From Bacteroidales bacterium (GTDB lineage: Bacteria; Bacteroidota; Bacteroidia; Bacteroidales; Muribaculaceae), in the NCBI GenBank assembly GCA_004557385.1, contig SFEA01000008.1, positions 21,013 to 85,012 on the forward strand: a DNA stretch of 64,000 bases. The letters are read 5' to 3'. Shown piece after piece: positions 50,198 through 59,235 of the stretch (position 1 is its first letter; each line of letters begins with the position of its first letter). A program made the translations under genes and the position numbers. The notes under the pieces were generated by a model. The model worked only from the letters and a program-made list of their open reading frames with translations, did not search any database and was not told the DNA's origin.

Positions 50198-50360
50198 ATG
50201 CTTAACCGCGGGCAAGCCCATAGGGCGCAGCCTGCGGAGAGTGTGCCACCGGAATATGTGCCTCGAAGTGGCACAACATTGTTCGACATCTTCGACGCCG
50301 AAGAAGTGACGTGTCCGCTCCTCCGCAGGTTCCGCTAACGCTCCACCAGCGGTTAAGCAT
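50198..50360. repeat. Imperfect inverted repeat with internal hairpins
   Basis: Left arm about 50198-50240 (ATGCTTAACCGCG, then GCAGCCTGCGGAG) against right arm about 50321-50360 (CTCCGCAGGTTCCGCTAACG, then ACCAGCGGTTAAGCAT). Between them GTGCCAC (50243-50249) pairs with GTGGCAC (50267-50273), and CTTCG/CGAAG pair near 50290-50303. Similar in plan, not in sequence, to the palindrome at 22223-22487. Confidence 0.6.
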
Positions 50361-50452
50361 AGTTTGCCATCTTCGACGGCAATATTCTCAGTTTTTCGGT
50401 AAAAAGGGGCAAGTTATGGCGGGATAGTGACGGGTAATTGCGCAAAAATTAG

Positions 50453-50460
50453 TAATTTTG
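50453..50460 (+). promoter_or_regulatory. -7 box for the cvpA-suf unit
   Basis: TAATTTTG, an exact TAnnTTTG, 25 bases before the cvpA ATG. A TTG at 50438-50440 is only 12 bp upstream, so the -33 element is unclear. Confidence 0.55.
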
Positions 50461-50485
50461 CACGATTAAACGTAAACAAACCGAC

Positions 50486-51070
50486 ATGACATTTGTTGAT
50501 ACAATAACAGTGCTGCTTTTTGTGGCAAGCGTAGTGATAGGCTACATGCGCGGATTGGTGAGGCAAGCCACTTCGCTGCTGGGTTATATTCTTGGCATTA
50601 TAGCCTGCAACATGTTTGGCGACACTGCCACCGACATTCTGCTCACGGTGATGCCGAGCGCTGCCGAGTGGCCGCTGGCAAGCGTAACCACTCATGCTGT
50701 GGCTGTGATAGTGTTGTTTCTGCTCATCTCGCTTAGCGTGCGTGTGGCTGGCATGTTTTTGCGCAGCGTCATCGGCATGCTGCATCTGGGCATCGTGGAC
50801 AACATCGGCGGTTCGGCGCTGTGCCTGTTTAAGTACTTTTTCATCTTCAGCATCTTGCTCAACTTGTGGCTGATGGTGAACCCCACGAGCGACACTTTCA
50901 CCACCGAGCACATCCTCGGCAACCGCCCGTTTGTTGAGACCATCAACCTGGCGCCGCGCGTGCTTGGTGCTGAGACGCTGCCGGGCGATTCGCTGAAGAC
51001 AATCACTCGCGAGGCTGAACAGATTGAAGCAGCCGACAAGGCTGAGAGCGACGAGAGCAGCCTGATTTAA
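50486..51070 (+). CDS. cvpA: CvpA family membrane protein
   Basis: 194 residues with four hydrophobic helices: 'TVLLFVASVVIGYMRGLVRQ' (the family's G-x-x-R-G start), 'LLGYILGIIACNMFG', 'HAVAVIVLFLLISLSVRVAG' and 'LFKYFFIFSILLNLWLMV'. Ends in a charged cytoplasmic tail. CvpA proteins are inner-membrane proteins tied to envelope stress and, in Escherichia coli, colicin V production; the precise activity is unknown. It precedes sufB by 53 bp and is probably co-transcribed with the suf genes. Confidence 0.85.
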   Translation: MTFVDTITVLLFVASVVIGYMRGLVRQATSLLGYILGIIACNMFGDTATDILLTVMPSAAEWPLASVTTHAVAVIVLFLLISLSVRVAGMFLRSVIGMLHLGIVDNIGGSALCLFKYFFIFSILLNLWLMVNPTSDTFTTEHILGNRPFVETINLAPRVLGAETLPGDSLKTITREAEQIEAADKAESDESSLI

Positions 51071-51123
51071 CGGCACGAGGCTTGGTTGCAATCGGCTTTT
51101 CATATACGCAAAGAAAGGACAAC

Positions 51124-52566
51124 ATGAATATGAACAACAACGACATAATAAACGAGGCGGCAAACAGCGAATACAAATACGGATTCGTGACCGACGTTGA
51201 GACCCACGTGATTCCAAAGGGGCTTAACGAAGATGTGGTGCGCTACATCTCGGCATACCGCAACGAGCCCGAATGGCTGCTGGAGTTCCGCCTGAAGGCT
51301 TATCGCCACTGGCTGACAATGAAAATGCCCAAATGGGCTCACCTCAACATTCCGGAAATCGACTATCAGGCAATCAGCTATTTTGCTGCGCCAAAAACCA
51401 AGACCGACGACAAGAAGGAAATCGACCCGGAAATCAAAAAGACTTTCGACAAGCTGGGCATACCGCTTGAGGAGCAGATGCGCCTGAGCGGCATGGCTGT
51501 TGATGCCGTGATGGACGCCGTGGGCGTGAAGACGATGTATCGCGAACGCCTTGCCGAACTGGGAATCATCTTCTGCTCGTTCAGCGAAGCGGTGAAGGAC
51601 TATCCCGACTTGGTGCGCCGATATCTGGGCAAAGTGGTGCCTTACACCGACAACTTTTTTGCAGCGCTCAACTCGGCGGTGTTTTCCGACGGTTCGTTTG
51701 TCTACATTCCCAAAGGAGTGCGTTGCCCCATGGAGCTATCCACCTACTTCCGCATCAACGCCAGCGGCACCGGTCAGTTTGAGCGCACGCTCATCGTTGC
51801 CGACGACGATGCCTACGTGTCGTATCTCGAAGGCTGCACAGCGCCGATGCGCGACGAAAACCAGCTGCACGCCGCCATTGTGGAAATCATCGTTGAGGAC
51901 CGCGCCGAGGTGAAATATTCAACCGTGCAAAACTGGTATCCGGGCGACAAGGACGGTCGCGGCGGCATTTACAACTTCGTCACCAAACGCGGTTTGTGTC
52001 GTGGCGACTTCTCGAAACTGTCGTGGACGCAGGTCGAAACGGGCAGCGCCATCACCTGGAAATATCCAAGCTGCGTGCTCAAGGGCGACAACTCGGTGGG
52101 CGAGTTCTACTCGGTTGCCCTCACGCGCAACTATCAGCAAGCCGACACCGGCACCAAGATGATTCACTTGGGCAAGAACACTCGCAGCACAATAGTGTCG
52201 AAAGGCATCTCTGCCGGACACAGCCAAAACAGCTACCGCGGCGAGGTGAAGATTGTGCCTAACGCAAGCAACTGCCGCAACTACACCCAATGCGACAGCC
52301 TGCTGCTGGGCTCGACGTGCGGCGCCCACACATTCCCCTACATCGACTGTCAGAACCAAACATCGATGGTGGAGCACGAAGCCACAACCTCGAAAATCAA
52401 CGAGGAGCAGATTTTCTACTGCAACCAGCGAGGCATCTCCACCGAGGACGCCGTAGGACTGATTGTGAACGGCTACGCCAAGGAAGTGATGGCAAAGCTG
52501 CCGATGGAATTTGCCGTAGAGGCTCAGAAACTGCTTTCGGTGTCGCTTGAAGGCAGCATAGGCTGA
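51124..52566 (+). CDS. sufB: Fe-S cluster assembly protein SufB
   Basis: 480 residues from the ATG at 51124 (MNMNNNDIINEAANSEYKYG); an in-frame extension to 51082 lacks support. Scaffold component of the SUF iron-sulfur assembly complex SufBC2D. Motifs: 'YRNEPEWLLEFRLKAYRHWL', 'VFSDGSFVYIPKGVRCPMEL', 'STYFRINASGTGQFERTLIV', 'GCTAPMRDENQLHAAIVEII', 'HLGKNTRSTIVSKGISAGHS' and the C-terminal 'FYCNQRGISTEDAVGLIVNG'. Full length. First enzyme gene in the order sufB-sufC-sufD-sufS. Confidence 0.96.
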   Translation: MNMNNNDIINEAANSEYKYGFVTDVETHVIPKGLNEDVVRYISAYRNEPEWLLEFRLKAYRHWLTMKMPKWAHLNIPEIDYQAISYFAAPKTKTDDKKEIDPEIKKTFDKLGIPLEEQMRLSGMAVDAVMDAVGVKTMYRERLAELGIIFCSFSEAVKDYPDLVRRYLGKVVPYTDNFFAALNSAVFSDGSFVYIPKGVRCPMELSTYFRINASGTGQFERTLIVADDDAYVSYLEGCTAPMRDENQLHAAIVEIIVEDRAEVKYSTVQNWYPGDKDGRGGIYNFVTKRGLCRGDFSKLSWTQVETGSAITWKYPSCVLKGDNSVGEFYSVALTRNYQQADTGTKMIHLGKNTRSTIVSKGISAGHSQNSYRGEVKIVPNASNCRNYTQCDSLLLGSTCGAHTFPYIDCQNQTSMVEHEATTSKINEEQIFYCNQRGISTEDAVGLIVNGYAKEVMAKLPMEFAVEAQKLLSVSLEGSIG

Positions 52567-52647
52567 TGAGGCAACACCACGCTAAAGAATATCTTCAAAA
52601 AAAAATTTTTTTACAGAAACCCACAAGACAAAAAAACCGACAACAAT

Positions 52648-53406
52648 ATGTTAGTAATCAATAATCTACACGCCAACATCGAAGGCAAGGAAATCCTCAA
52701 AGGCATCAACCTGACAGTGCGCCCCGGCGAAGTGCACGCCATCATGGGTCCTAACGGCTCCGGCAAAAGCACCCTGTCGAGTGTGCTTGCCGGCAACCCG
52801 GCATTCACCGTCACCGGCGGCAGCGTGGAATTTTATGGCAAAGACCTCTTGGCACTCTCGCCCGAGGACCGCTCGCACGAGGGCTTATTCCTCAGTTTCC
52901 AATATCCGGTTGAAATTCCCGGCGTGTCGATGGTGAACTTCATGCACGCCGCCATCAACGCCAAGCGCAAATATCAAGGACTCGAACCAATCTCGGCAAG
53001 CGAATTCCTCAAGCTCAAGCGTGAAAAAAGCGCCTTGGTGGAGCTCGATAACAAGTTGGCTTCGCGCTCGGTGAACGAAGGCTTTTCGGGCGGCGAGAAA
53101 AAGCGCAACGAAATCTATCAGATGGCAATGCTTGAGCCTCGCCTCTCGATTCTCGACGAAACCGACAGCGGTCTCGACATCGACGCCCTGCGCATCGTGG
53201 CAGGCGGCGTGAACAAGCTCAAGAGCGAAAACAACGCCACAATAGTAATCACCCACTATCAGCGTCTGCTCGACTACATCAAGCCCGACTTTGTGCATGT
53301 GCTCTACAAGGGCCGCATAGTGATGTCGGCTGGTCCGGAGCTTGCCCTCGAACTCGAAGAAAAAGGCTACGACTGGATTAAGCAGCAAGTCGACGGCAAA
53401 GAATAA
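52648..53406 (+). CDS. sufC: Fe-S cluster assembly ATPase SufC
   Basis: 252 residues. ABC-type ATPase that drives SufB/SufD conformational change. Walker A 'GPNGSGKST', Q-loop 'FLSFQYPVEIPGVSMVNF', signature 'GFSGGEKKRNEI', Walker B 'LSILDETDSGLDIDAL' and switch 'ITHYQRLLDYI' with the SUF-typical 'PDFVHVLYKGRIVMSAGPEL'. All ATPase motifs are intact. 81 bp after sufB, 67 bp before sufD. Confidence 0.97.
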   Translation: MLVINNLHANIEGKEILKGINLTVRPGEVHAIMGPNGSGKSTLSSVLAGNPAFTVTGGSVEFYGKDLLALSPEDRSHEGLFLSFQYPVEIPGVSMVNFMHAAINAKRKYQGLEPISASEFLKLKREKSALVELDNKLASRSVNEGFSGGEKKRNEIYQMAMLEPRLSILDETDSGLDIDALRIVAGGVNKLKSENNATIVITHYQRLLDYIKPDFVHVLYKGRIVMSAGPELALELEEKGYDWIKQQVDGKE

Positions 53407-53473
53407 TGCCCCGCTGCATGCTTCAGCAGCCCGAGCCCCAAGAAATTTCAACCGAACATTTCAAATTTTGTTT

Positions 53474-54820
53474 ATGAATTCATTACAACAATATATCGAC
53501 CTCTACAACTCCAACCGCGACGCCATTGAGCGCAACGCGCCCCACGCCATGAACGTGCTGCGCCCCGAGGCACTGAGCGTGCTGCAAAACGGCATGCTGC
53601 CCCGCCGCGGCGACGAGAACTACGAGGTGACCGACATCAACCGGCTGTTTGCTCCCGACTACGGCGTGAACATCAACCGCGTGAACCTCTCTGCCGACCC
53701 TGCCGAGGCTTTCCGCTGCGATGTGCCTAACATGAGCACTTGGATGTTCTTTTTCTACAACGACATCTTCCATGCTTCGCGCAAATCACCGTCGCTGCCC
53801 GACAGCGTGATTGTTGAGCCGTTCAGCGTGGCGGCAAAGAATCACCCCGAACTGCTGGCAAAATATCTTGGCACAGTGGCTCCGAAGCAAAACGTGCAAG
53901 TGGCGCTGAACACGCTGCTCGGTCAGGAAGGGTTGCTGGTATATGTGCCAAACGGAACGGTGCTCGAACGCCCGCTGCAGTTGGTGAACATCATGAATGC
54001 CGGCGGCAACATCATGGCGGTGCGCCGTCTGCTCATCGTGGTGGGCGAACAGGCTCAAGCCACCATGCTGGTGTGCGACCACACCCAAAACCAGCAGCAC
54101 TCGTTCCTGAGTTCGCAAGTGGTGGAGATTGTGGCTGAAAAAGGTGCGCAATTCGACTATTACGACATCGAGGAATCAACCGTCAACACCACTCGCTGCA
54201 ATCAGCACTTCGTTCGTCAAGCCCAAGACTCAAACGTGCTGCTCAACGCCATCACCCTCACCAACGGCGTCACTCGCAACGATTTTGTGGTGAGCGTCGA
54301 CGGCGAAGGCGCCGAAACGCACCTCTACGGCATGGCTATTGAGGACGGCACCCAGCAAATCGACAACTTCACCCACATAGCACACAACGCCCCGCACTGC
54401 TCAAGCAACGAGCTGTTTAAATATGTGCTCGACGGCAACGCCGTGGGCGCATTCACCGGACGCATCATGGTTGCCGAAGGCTCGAGCAAGGTGGAGGCTT
54501 ATCAAGCCAACCGCAACATCGTAGCCACCGACACCGCAAAAATATACACCAAACCGCAGCTCGAAATCTATTGCGACGACGTGAAGTGTAGCCACGGCAC
54601 CGCCATCGGTCAGCTCGACCAAGACGCCATCTTCTACATGCAGCAACGCGGCATCCCCGTCGACCAAGCCCGCACCCTGCTCATGCAAGCATTCATGAGC
54701 GACGTGATTGACAAGGTGCGCATGCCGTCGCTCAAGAACCGACTGCAACACCTGGTTGAGAAACGCTTCTGCGGACAACTGAGTCAATGCTCCGACTGCA
54801 TGAATTCGTGCCGCGGATAA
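53474..54820 (+). CDS. sufD: Fe-S cluster assembly protein SufD
   Basis: 448 residues from the ATG at 53474 (MNSLQQYIDLYNSNRDAIER); an upstream open frame overlaps sufC. SufB paralogue in the SufBC2D complex. Beta-helix core with 'LLVYVPNGTVLERPLQLVNI', 'VRRLLIVVGEQAQATMLVCD', 'VSVDGEGAETHLYGMAIEDG', 'NFTHIAHNAPHCSSNELFKY' and 'EIYCDDVKCSHGTAIGQLDQ', the last containing the Cys/His pattern conserved in SufD. Ends with a Cys-rich tail (FCGQLSQCSDCMNSC), which is unusual for the family and could bind metal. Confidence 0.94.
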   Translation: MNSLQQYIDLYNSNRDAIERNAPHAMNVLRPEALSVLQNGMLPRRGDENYEVTDINRLFAPDYGVNINRVNLSADPAEAFRCDVPNMSTWMFFFYNDIFHASRKSPSLPDSVIVEPFSVAAKNHPELLAKYLGTVAPKQNVQVALNTLLGQEGLLVYVPNGTVLERPLQLVNIMNAGGNIMAVRRLLIVVGEQAQATMLVCDHTQNQQHSFLSSQVVEIVAEKGAQFDYYDIEESTVNTTRCNQHFVRQAQDSNVLLNAITLTNGVTRNDFVVSVDGEGAETHLYGMAIEDGTQQIDNFTHIAHNAPHCSSNELFKYVLDGNAVGAFTGRIMVAEGSSKVEAYQANRNIVATDTAKIYTKPQLEIYCDDVKCSHGTAIGQLDQDAIFYMQQRGIPVDQARTLLMQAFMSDVIDKVRMPSLKNRLQHLVEKRFCGQLSQCSDCMNSCRG

Positions 54821-54857
54821 AAAAACCACTTTAACCCACTCACCAACAACGCAACAA

Positions 54858-56087
54858 ATGGCTGAAATATTCGATATAGAAAAGATTCGCGAGCAATACC
54901 CCATACTGCAACGCACAGTGTCGGGCAAGCCGCTTATCTACCTCGACAACGCCGCCACATCGCAGGTGCCGCGATGCGTGGTTGAAGGCATCGAGCAGAT
55001 GTACTACACCACCAAAGCCAACGTGCACCGCGGCGTGCACACCCTCTCGCAAGAAGCCACCGACATGGTGGAACTCACCCGCGAGAAGGTGCGTGCCTTT
55101 CTCAACGCTGCATCCACCCGCGAAATCATTTTCACCCGGGGCACCACCGAAGCCATCAATCTGGTGGCGCACAGCTACGGCGACCGCTTTGTTGACGGCG
55201 ACGAAATAATACTCACCGTGATGGAGCATCACGCCAACATTGTGCCTTGGCAACTGCTGCAGCGCAACAAACGCCTGAAAATTGTCGTTGTGCCTATCAA
55301 TCAAGCCGGCGAACTCGACATTGCCGCCTACGAAGCGCTGTTCAGCAGCCGCACGCGTTTTGTGAGTGTTGCCCACGCCAGCAATGTGCTTGGCACGGTG
55401 AATCCGGTGAAACAAATCATCGACATTGCCCACAGCCACGGCGTGCCTGTGCTCGTCGACGGCGCCCAAGCCACAGCCCACATGGCAGTTGACGTCCAGG
55501 CACTCGATGCCGACTTCTATGCCTTCTCAGCCCACAAGATGTACGGGCCATCGGGCGTGGGCGTGCTCTACGGCAAAGAAGCACTGCTTGCCGACATGCC
55601 GCCCTATCAAGGCGGTGGCGAGATGATTGGCAACGTGTCGTTTGAAGGCACCACTTTTGCCGAACTTCCGTTTAAGTTTGAAGCCGGGACACCCGATTTT
55701 GTAGACATTGCTGCATTCAGCCGCACCCTCGACTATCTGCAGATGCTTGGCATCGAAAACATTGCCGCCCACGAGCAGACGCTGCTCGAAGCAGCCACTG
55801 CCGGACTGCAGCAAATACCCGGACTCACCATCTACGGCACCGCAGCACACAAGCACTCGGTGCTGTCGTTCCTGGTTGACGGCGCCAGCAGCTACGACAT
55901 AGGCATCTTGCTCGACAAACTGGGCGTGGCAGTGCGCACCGGGCATCACTGCGCCCAACCACTCATGCGCCGACTGGGCATCGAAGGCACCGTGAGAGCC
56001 TCGTTTGCCGTATACAACACCATGCACGAGGTGGAGCAATTTATTGCTGCCACCGCTCGCGTGGCAAAAATGTTTGCCCGCAAATAA
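54858..56087 (+). CDS. sufS: SufS-type cysteine desulfurase
   Basis: 409 residues. PLP enzyme that removes sulfur from cysteine for SUF clusters. Motifs: 'IYLDNAATSQVPRCVVEGIE', 'NVHRGVHTLSQEATDMVELT', 'TRGTTEAINLVAHSYG', 'LVDGAQATAHMAVDVQALDA', the PLP-Lys site 'YAFSAHKMYGPSGVGVLYGK', and the catalytic Cys in 'RTGHHCAQPLMRRLGIEGTV'. Group II (SufS) features and normal length. No sufE/sufU gene follows. Last gene of the suf unit. Confidence 0.96.
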   Translation: MAEIFDIEKIREQYPILQRTVSGKPLIYLDNAATSQVPRCVVEGIEQMYYTTKANVHRGVHTLSQEATDMVELTREKVRAFLNAASTREIIFTRGTTEAINLVAHSYGDRFVDGDEIILTVMEHHANIVPWQLLQRNKRLKIVVVPINQAGELDIAAYEALFSSRTRFVSVAHASNVLGTVNPVKQIIDIAHSHGVPVLVDGAQATAHMAVDVQALDADFYAFSAHKMYGPSGVGVLYGKEALLADMPPYQGGGEMIGNVSFEGTTFAELPFKFEAGTPDFVDIAAFSRTLDYLQMLGIENIAAHEQTLLEAATAGLQQIPGLTIYGTAAHKHSVLSFLVDGASSYDIGILLDKLGVAVRTGHHCAQPLMRRLGIEGTVRASFAVYNTMHEVEQFIAATARVAKMFARK

Positions 56088-56170
56088 TATCGCTGGCAAT
56101 CAGGTGTTTTTACAGCCCGGCAGCAACACCATATCATCTCGCAGAAATCGCAAGTATTATTATAATATGT

Positions 56171-56220
56171 AAAAAACATCGAGTGAGTCGAGGAAACTTT
56201 CGCTTCCCCACCCACTCGAT
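56171..56220 (-). terminator. Terminator after adk (hairpin shared between convergent genes)
   Basis: ATCGAGTG (56178-56185) pairs with CACTCGAT (56213-56220), with more pairing inside. On the minus strand the hairpin is followed by six T (complement of 56171-56176), so it ends adk transcription; it may also slow transcription coming from sufS. Confidence 0.75.
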
Positions 56221-56264
56221 AGTATCTTCAAAAAAAATGATTCTTTACTTCTCGTAGCCGAGCC

Positions 56265-56846
56265 TTAGCCGCGCACTTTGTCGACAGCATCCTTGATGCG
56301 GTTGAAGATGGCATCAATCGAGCCACTTCCCTCGATAGCAGCATATTTGCCCTCATCGAGATAGTATTGCTTCAGCGGCGAAGTCTGGTTGTGATAAACC
56401 ACCAATCGTTTCTTAATCGTTTCGAGGTTGTCGTCGCTGCGACCGCTCTCCAAGCCGCGCTTAATCAAGCGGTCAATCAGCTCTGCCTCATCAACCTCAA
56501 GGCCAAGCACGATGTTCACCTTGGCACCACGCTTTTCAAGCATAGCCTTCAGCGACTTGGCTTGCGGAATGGTGCGAGGGAAACCGTCGAAAATCACGCC
56601 TTCCTTGACGGCTTCAGCGTTATCGTCGAGCACGCTGTCAAGGATGCTAATCATCAAGTCGTCGGGAATGAGTTTTCCGTCGCTAATGTAGGCATTAGCA
56701 GTTTTACCTAATTCGGTGCCACGCATGATGTGGTCGCGCAGCACGTCGCCTGTTGAGATATGGAACAGATTGTAATGTGCAATCAGTTTGTCGCTTTGGG
56801 TTCCTTTGCCCGAACCCGGAGCGCCGAAAATTACGATATTGAACAT
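56265..56846 (-). CDS. adk: Adenylate kinase
   Basis: 193 residues. ATP + AMP = 2 ADP in the cytoplasm. P-loop 'GAPGSGKGT', AMP site 'ISTGDVLRDHIMRGTELGKT' and 'GVIFDGFPRTIPQAKSL', with 'RGLESGRSDDNLETIKKRLV' forming a short LID (no zinc-finger Cys4 insert). Downstream of hpt by 73 bp and possibly co-transcribed with it. Confidence 0.96.
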   Translation of the reverse strand: MFNIVIFGAPGSGKGTQSDKLIAHYNLFHISTGDVLRDHIMRGTELGKTANAYISDGKLIPDDLMISILDSVLDDNAEAVKEGVIFDGFPRTIPQAKSLKAMLEKRGAKVNIVLGLEVDEAELIDRLIKRGLESGRSDDNLETIKKRLVVYHNQTSPLKQYYLDEGKYAAIEGSGSIDAIFNRIKDAVDKVRG

Positions 56847-56919
56847 ATCTGAAAAAATTTTTAGTTTTTTTATTTTGGTATAAATCGCGTTTGTGTGTTT
56901 TTCAACGCTGTATTTTTTC

Positions 56920-57495
56920 TTACATACTCAGGTTCAAATCGTCGGCATCTTTATCCTTGCTTAGGATGTATATGTCGCTCAAGTTACGCGCCTCGCCGTC
57001 GAGGTCAAGGCCATAACCGATAATGAATTTCGATGGGATGTTGAAGCCCACATAGTCGGGCATCACCTGATTGATGATGCTGTTGGGCTTGAACAGCAAC
57101 GTGGCAAGCTTGATGCTCTTTGGATTATGCTCGGCAAGCAGATTAATCAGCTCGGCAGCCGTAGTGCCCGTATCGACAATATCCTCAATGACAATCACAT
57201 TCTTGCCCTCGATGTCTTCCTGCAAGCCCATCAGCTGACGCATCTCGCCGGTGGAGCACATGCCATCGTAGCTCTTAAAGCGGACAAACGTGATTTGCGA
57301 ATGTGGCAAATTCACTTCGCGATACAAGTCGGCTGCAAAGATGAATGCACCGTTAAGCACACAAATGAACAGCGGAGCATCGTCGCCGTCGAGGTCCTCA
57401 TTGATTTCTGCTGCCACGCGCTTCACTTGCGTCGCAATCTGCTGTTTGGTGATGTAAGGCTCGAATTCAAGCCCCTGTAATGTGATTGTTTTCAT
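56920..57495 (-). CDS. hpt: Hypoxanthine phosphoribosyltransferase
   Basis: 191 residues. Purine salvage: hypoxanthine or guanine + PRPP to IMP or GMP. PRPP-binding motif 'VIVIEDIVDTGTTAAELINL', pyrophosphate loop 'CVLNGAFIFAADLYREV', and 'DYVGFNIPSKFIIGYGLDLD', the base-binding C-terminal loop of the family. Its start is supported by a complete promoter at 57520-57551. Confidence 0.94.
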   Translation of the reverse strand: MKTITLQGLEFEPYITKQQIATQVKRVAAEINEDLDGDDAPLFICVLNGAFIFAADLYREVNLPHSQITFVRFKSYDGMCSTGEMRQLMGLQEDIEGKNVIVIEDIVDTGTTAAELINLLAEHNPKSIKLATLLFKPNSIINQVMPDYVGFNIPSKFIIGYGLDLDGEARNLSDIYILSKDKDADDLNLSM

Positions 57496-57519
57496 CGGCT
57501 AACTTTCCTTTGTTTTGTA

Positions 57520-57551
57520 CAAAATTATAAAAGATTGCTCGCTGTTGCAAA
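57520..57551 (-). promoter_or_regulatory. hpt promoter
   Basis: Minus strand TTTG (57548-57551), a 20-bp spacer and TAATTTTG (57520-57527), both exact. Leader of about 18 bases to the hpt ATG. The best consensus promoter in the window. Confidence 0.8.
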
Positions 57552-57751
57552 TATTTCTTGACTTTCGTTCACCGAAAATTCGCATTTCAGCTCAATTTTG
57601 CCTACTAATCGACCAACTGGCAACACACGCTAAGTTTGTCACTGGCAACCACATCGCGTGCCCTGCGAGAGGATGGCGCCGGCTCGGCTGTTTTGCGGCA
57701 TCACAAAACCTATTTTTTCGCTGCAAGCATAATAATTTCAACATTTTTCGC

Positions 57752-57759
57752 TATATTTG
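57752..57759 (+). promoter_or_regulatory. -7 box for the unknown membrane protein gene
   Basis: TATATTTG, an exact TAnnTTTG, about 43 bases before the start of the leader's ATG at 57809. No good TTG at the expected distance. Confidence 0.5.
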
Positions 57760-57808
57760 TCAAAAGCGACGAACGAGCGCACATTTGTCTAACCCTTTGC
57801 AAATTATT

Positions 57809-59044
57809 ATGAACCTGTCAAAACCAACCAAACGCCCATTGCGAACCATTTTTGCCATCGCTTTAATTTGCTGCATGGCTCAAGCTTATGCCAACCAAAG
57901 CAAACTTCATACCTCGAATGCCAACGATAAAGTGGCTGTGGTGGTGGCTGAGGACCACAGCACCGATTTCGATTTCAACAACGTGACAATAATCGGCAGC
58001 ATAGCATTCCTGATTTCGCTGGGGTCGCTATTCTACACCTATCGCTCCTACCGCTCGCAACGAAGCACCGAGGTAAACACTATGAACGTGCCAATCGAGC
58101 ATCAGCGCAACAAGTTCAAGGACCTGTCGCGCCACACCTATCGCAACTTGGTGTGCACATTTGCTGCAGCCATCAAATATTTCGACCCCGAGAACGGCGA
58201 AGAACAGCACCGCCTCGCCTACCCATCGGAAAGCAATCTGCTGAAACTGAAGGTGCAGCCCGAGGATGTTGTGATGGAAATCAACCCGGCAATGGCGGCT
58301 TCGGTGTCGGAACTGAGGTTGCTGCTGCGCAACTATAACATCGAAATAGAGGTGGCTTCGCAACACCTGTCGAGGCAAAACATCAGCGACAGCGCCATAT
58401 ATCAGGATTTCGACAACCTGCTGTTCAAGCCACTCTATTTAGTGATGCGTGCATATAGCTTGGAAAACGACTTGGTGAGCCTGTCGCAGAAGAAAAAGAC
58501 TAACGACGACAACAACAAAGAGTTGCTGCACCGCACAATGAGCACTATTGTAGAGGAACATTTCAAGAAGATTAAATCCGGGTTAAGCCACCTCATTAAT
58601 AAGCCCGAACTGCACCGCCACATCGGCAAGCTCGACGCTTCAGGCGAATCACACTTTCTTGGCGTGGACCACACCGGTGCCAAGAACCGCTCAATGAACG
58701 CTCTGTTTGGCAAAATCTACCCACTCGACGCCGCTTCAATCCCCGATTTGCAGTTTATAATGAAATCGAAAAAAGCAGCCAAGCCCACCGAAGACGTCAT
58801 CACCTGCGAGTTGAGCAAAAATGAATACAACAAGCTTTGCGAAAACATTAAGGACATTGTGGACTACATCGACAGCATCAGAGCCAGCCATCCCGAGGTT
58901 TACAACGAATTGGAAGCCTACGCAGCCATGGCGGAAGCATTCGGCTCGTCGTTGAAAATCAATTTCTTGAGGTTTTTCAACATCGCGCTGCGCTTAGATG
59001 CCATTGTTGAACTTCGAAACATTGGCATGGTCAACTACGATTGA
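57809..59044 (+). CDS. Unknown membrane-anchored protein
   Basis: 411 residues from the ATG at 57809 (MNLSKPTKRPLRTIFAIALI), which opens a signal segment ending AQAYA; a longer frame lacks this. A second hydrophobic segment at about 50-68 ('IIGSIAFLISLGSLFYTYRS') should be a transmembrane helix, leaving a large mainly helical cytoplasmic domain (70-411) with regions such as 'EINPAMAASVSELRLLLRNY' and 'NKLCENIKDIVDYIDSIRAS'. I recognise no family or catalytic motif. Confidence 0.75.
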   Translation: MNLSKPTKRPLRTIFAIALICCMAQAYANQSKLHTSNANDKVAVVVAEDHSTDFDFNNVTIIGSIAFLISLGSLFYTYRSYRSQRSTEVNTMNVPIEHQRNKFKDLSRHTYRNLVCTFAAAIKYFDPENGEEQHRLAYPSESNLLKLKVQPEDVVMEINPAMAASVSELRLLLRNYNIEIEVASQHLSRQNISDSAIYQDFDNLLFKPLYLVMRAYSLENDLVSLSQKKKTNDDNNKELLHRTMSTIVEEHFKKIKSGLSHLINKPELHRHIGKLDASGESHFLGVDHTGAKNRSMNALFGKIYPLDAASIPDLQFIMKSKKAAKPTEDVITCELSKNEYNKLCENIKDIVDYIDSIRASHPEVYNELEAYAAMAEAFGSSLKINFLRFFNIALRLDAIVELRNIGMVNYD

Positions 59045-59110
59045 CCGACGGCTGCGGCACTTTTGCCGGGGCTTTAGATAAATTTGCAGTCGTAACGTGA
59101 GCCTGTCATG

Positions 59111-59141
59111 TTGTAAATCAAACAAAAAACTCGTATTTTTG
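59111..59141 (+). promoter_or_regulatory. Promoter of the nnr gene
   Basis: TTG (59111-59113), a 20-bp spacer and TATTTTTG (59134-59141), an exact -7 box; about 90 bases of leader to the ATG at 59236. Confidence 0.7.
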
Positions 59142-59235
59142 CATTTTGAAACCCGGCAATGCCGCCGATGGCGCAATTCGATGCGTCGGGCTGCAATGCA
59201 CAATGAGGCAAAAGCGAAACAAGATAAGCAGCATT

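Larger units (their letters stand above)
49733..50485. other. Repeat-rich intergenic stretch, no gene supported
   Basis: 753 bases. It contains a 21-bp REP-like palindrome (49970-49990), pieces shared with 42239-42420, a 163-bp inverted repeat (50198-50360) with small hairpins inside, and the -7 box of cvpA. Frames that are open here are short, lack signals and cross the palindromes. Confidence 0.65.
57496..57808. other. Divergent promoter region between hpt and the unknown membrane protein gene
   Basis: 313 bases with no gene. Holds the hpt promoter on the minus strand (57520-57551) and a plus-strand -7 box TATATTTG (57752-57759). Between them the sequence is mixed, with no strong palindrome. 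Confidence 0.6.

Noticed and set aside
49790..50221. 143-codon minus-strand open frame beside the SRP RNA
   Set aside because: Runs through a REP-like palindrome and repeat pieces and shows no coding bias.
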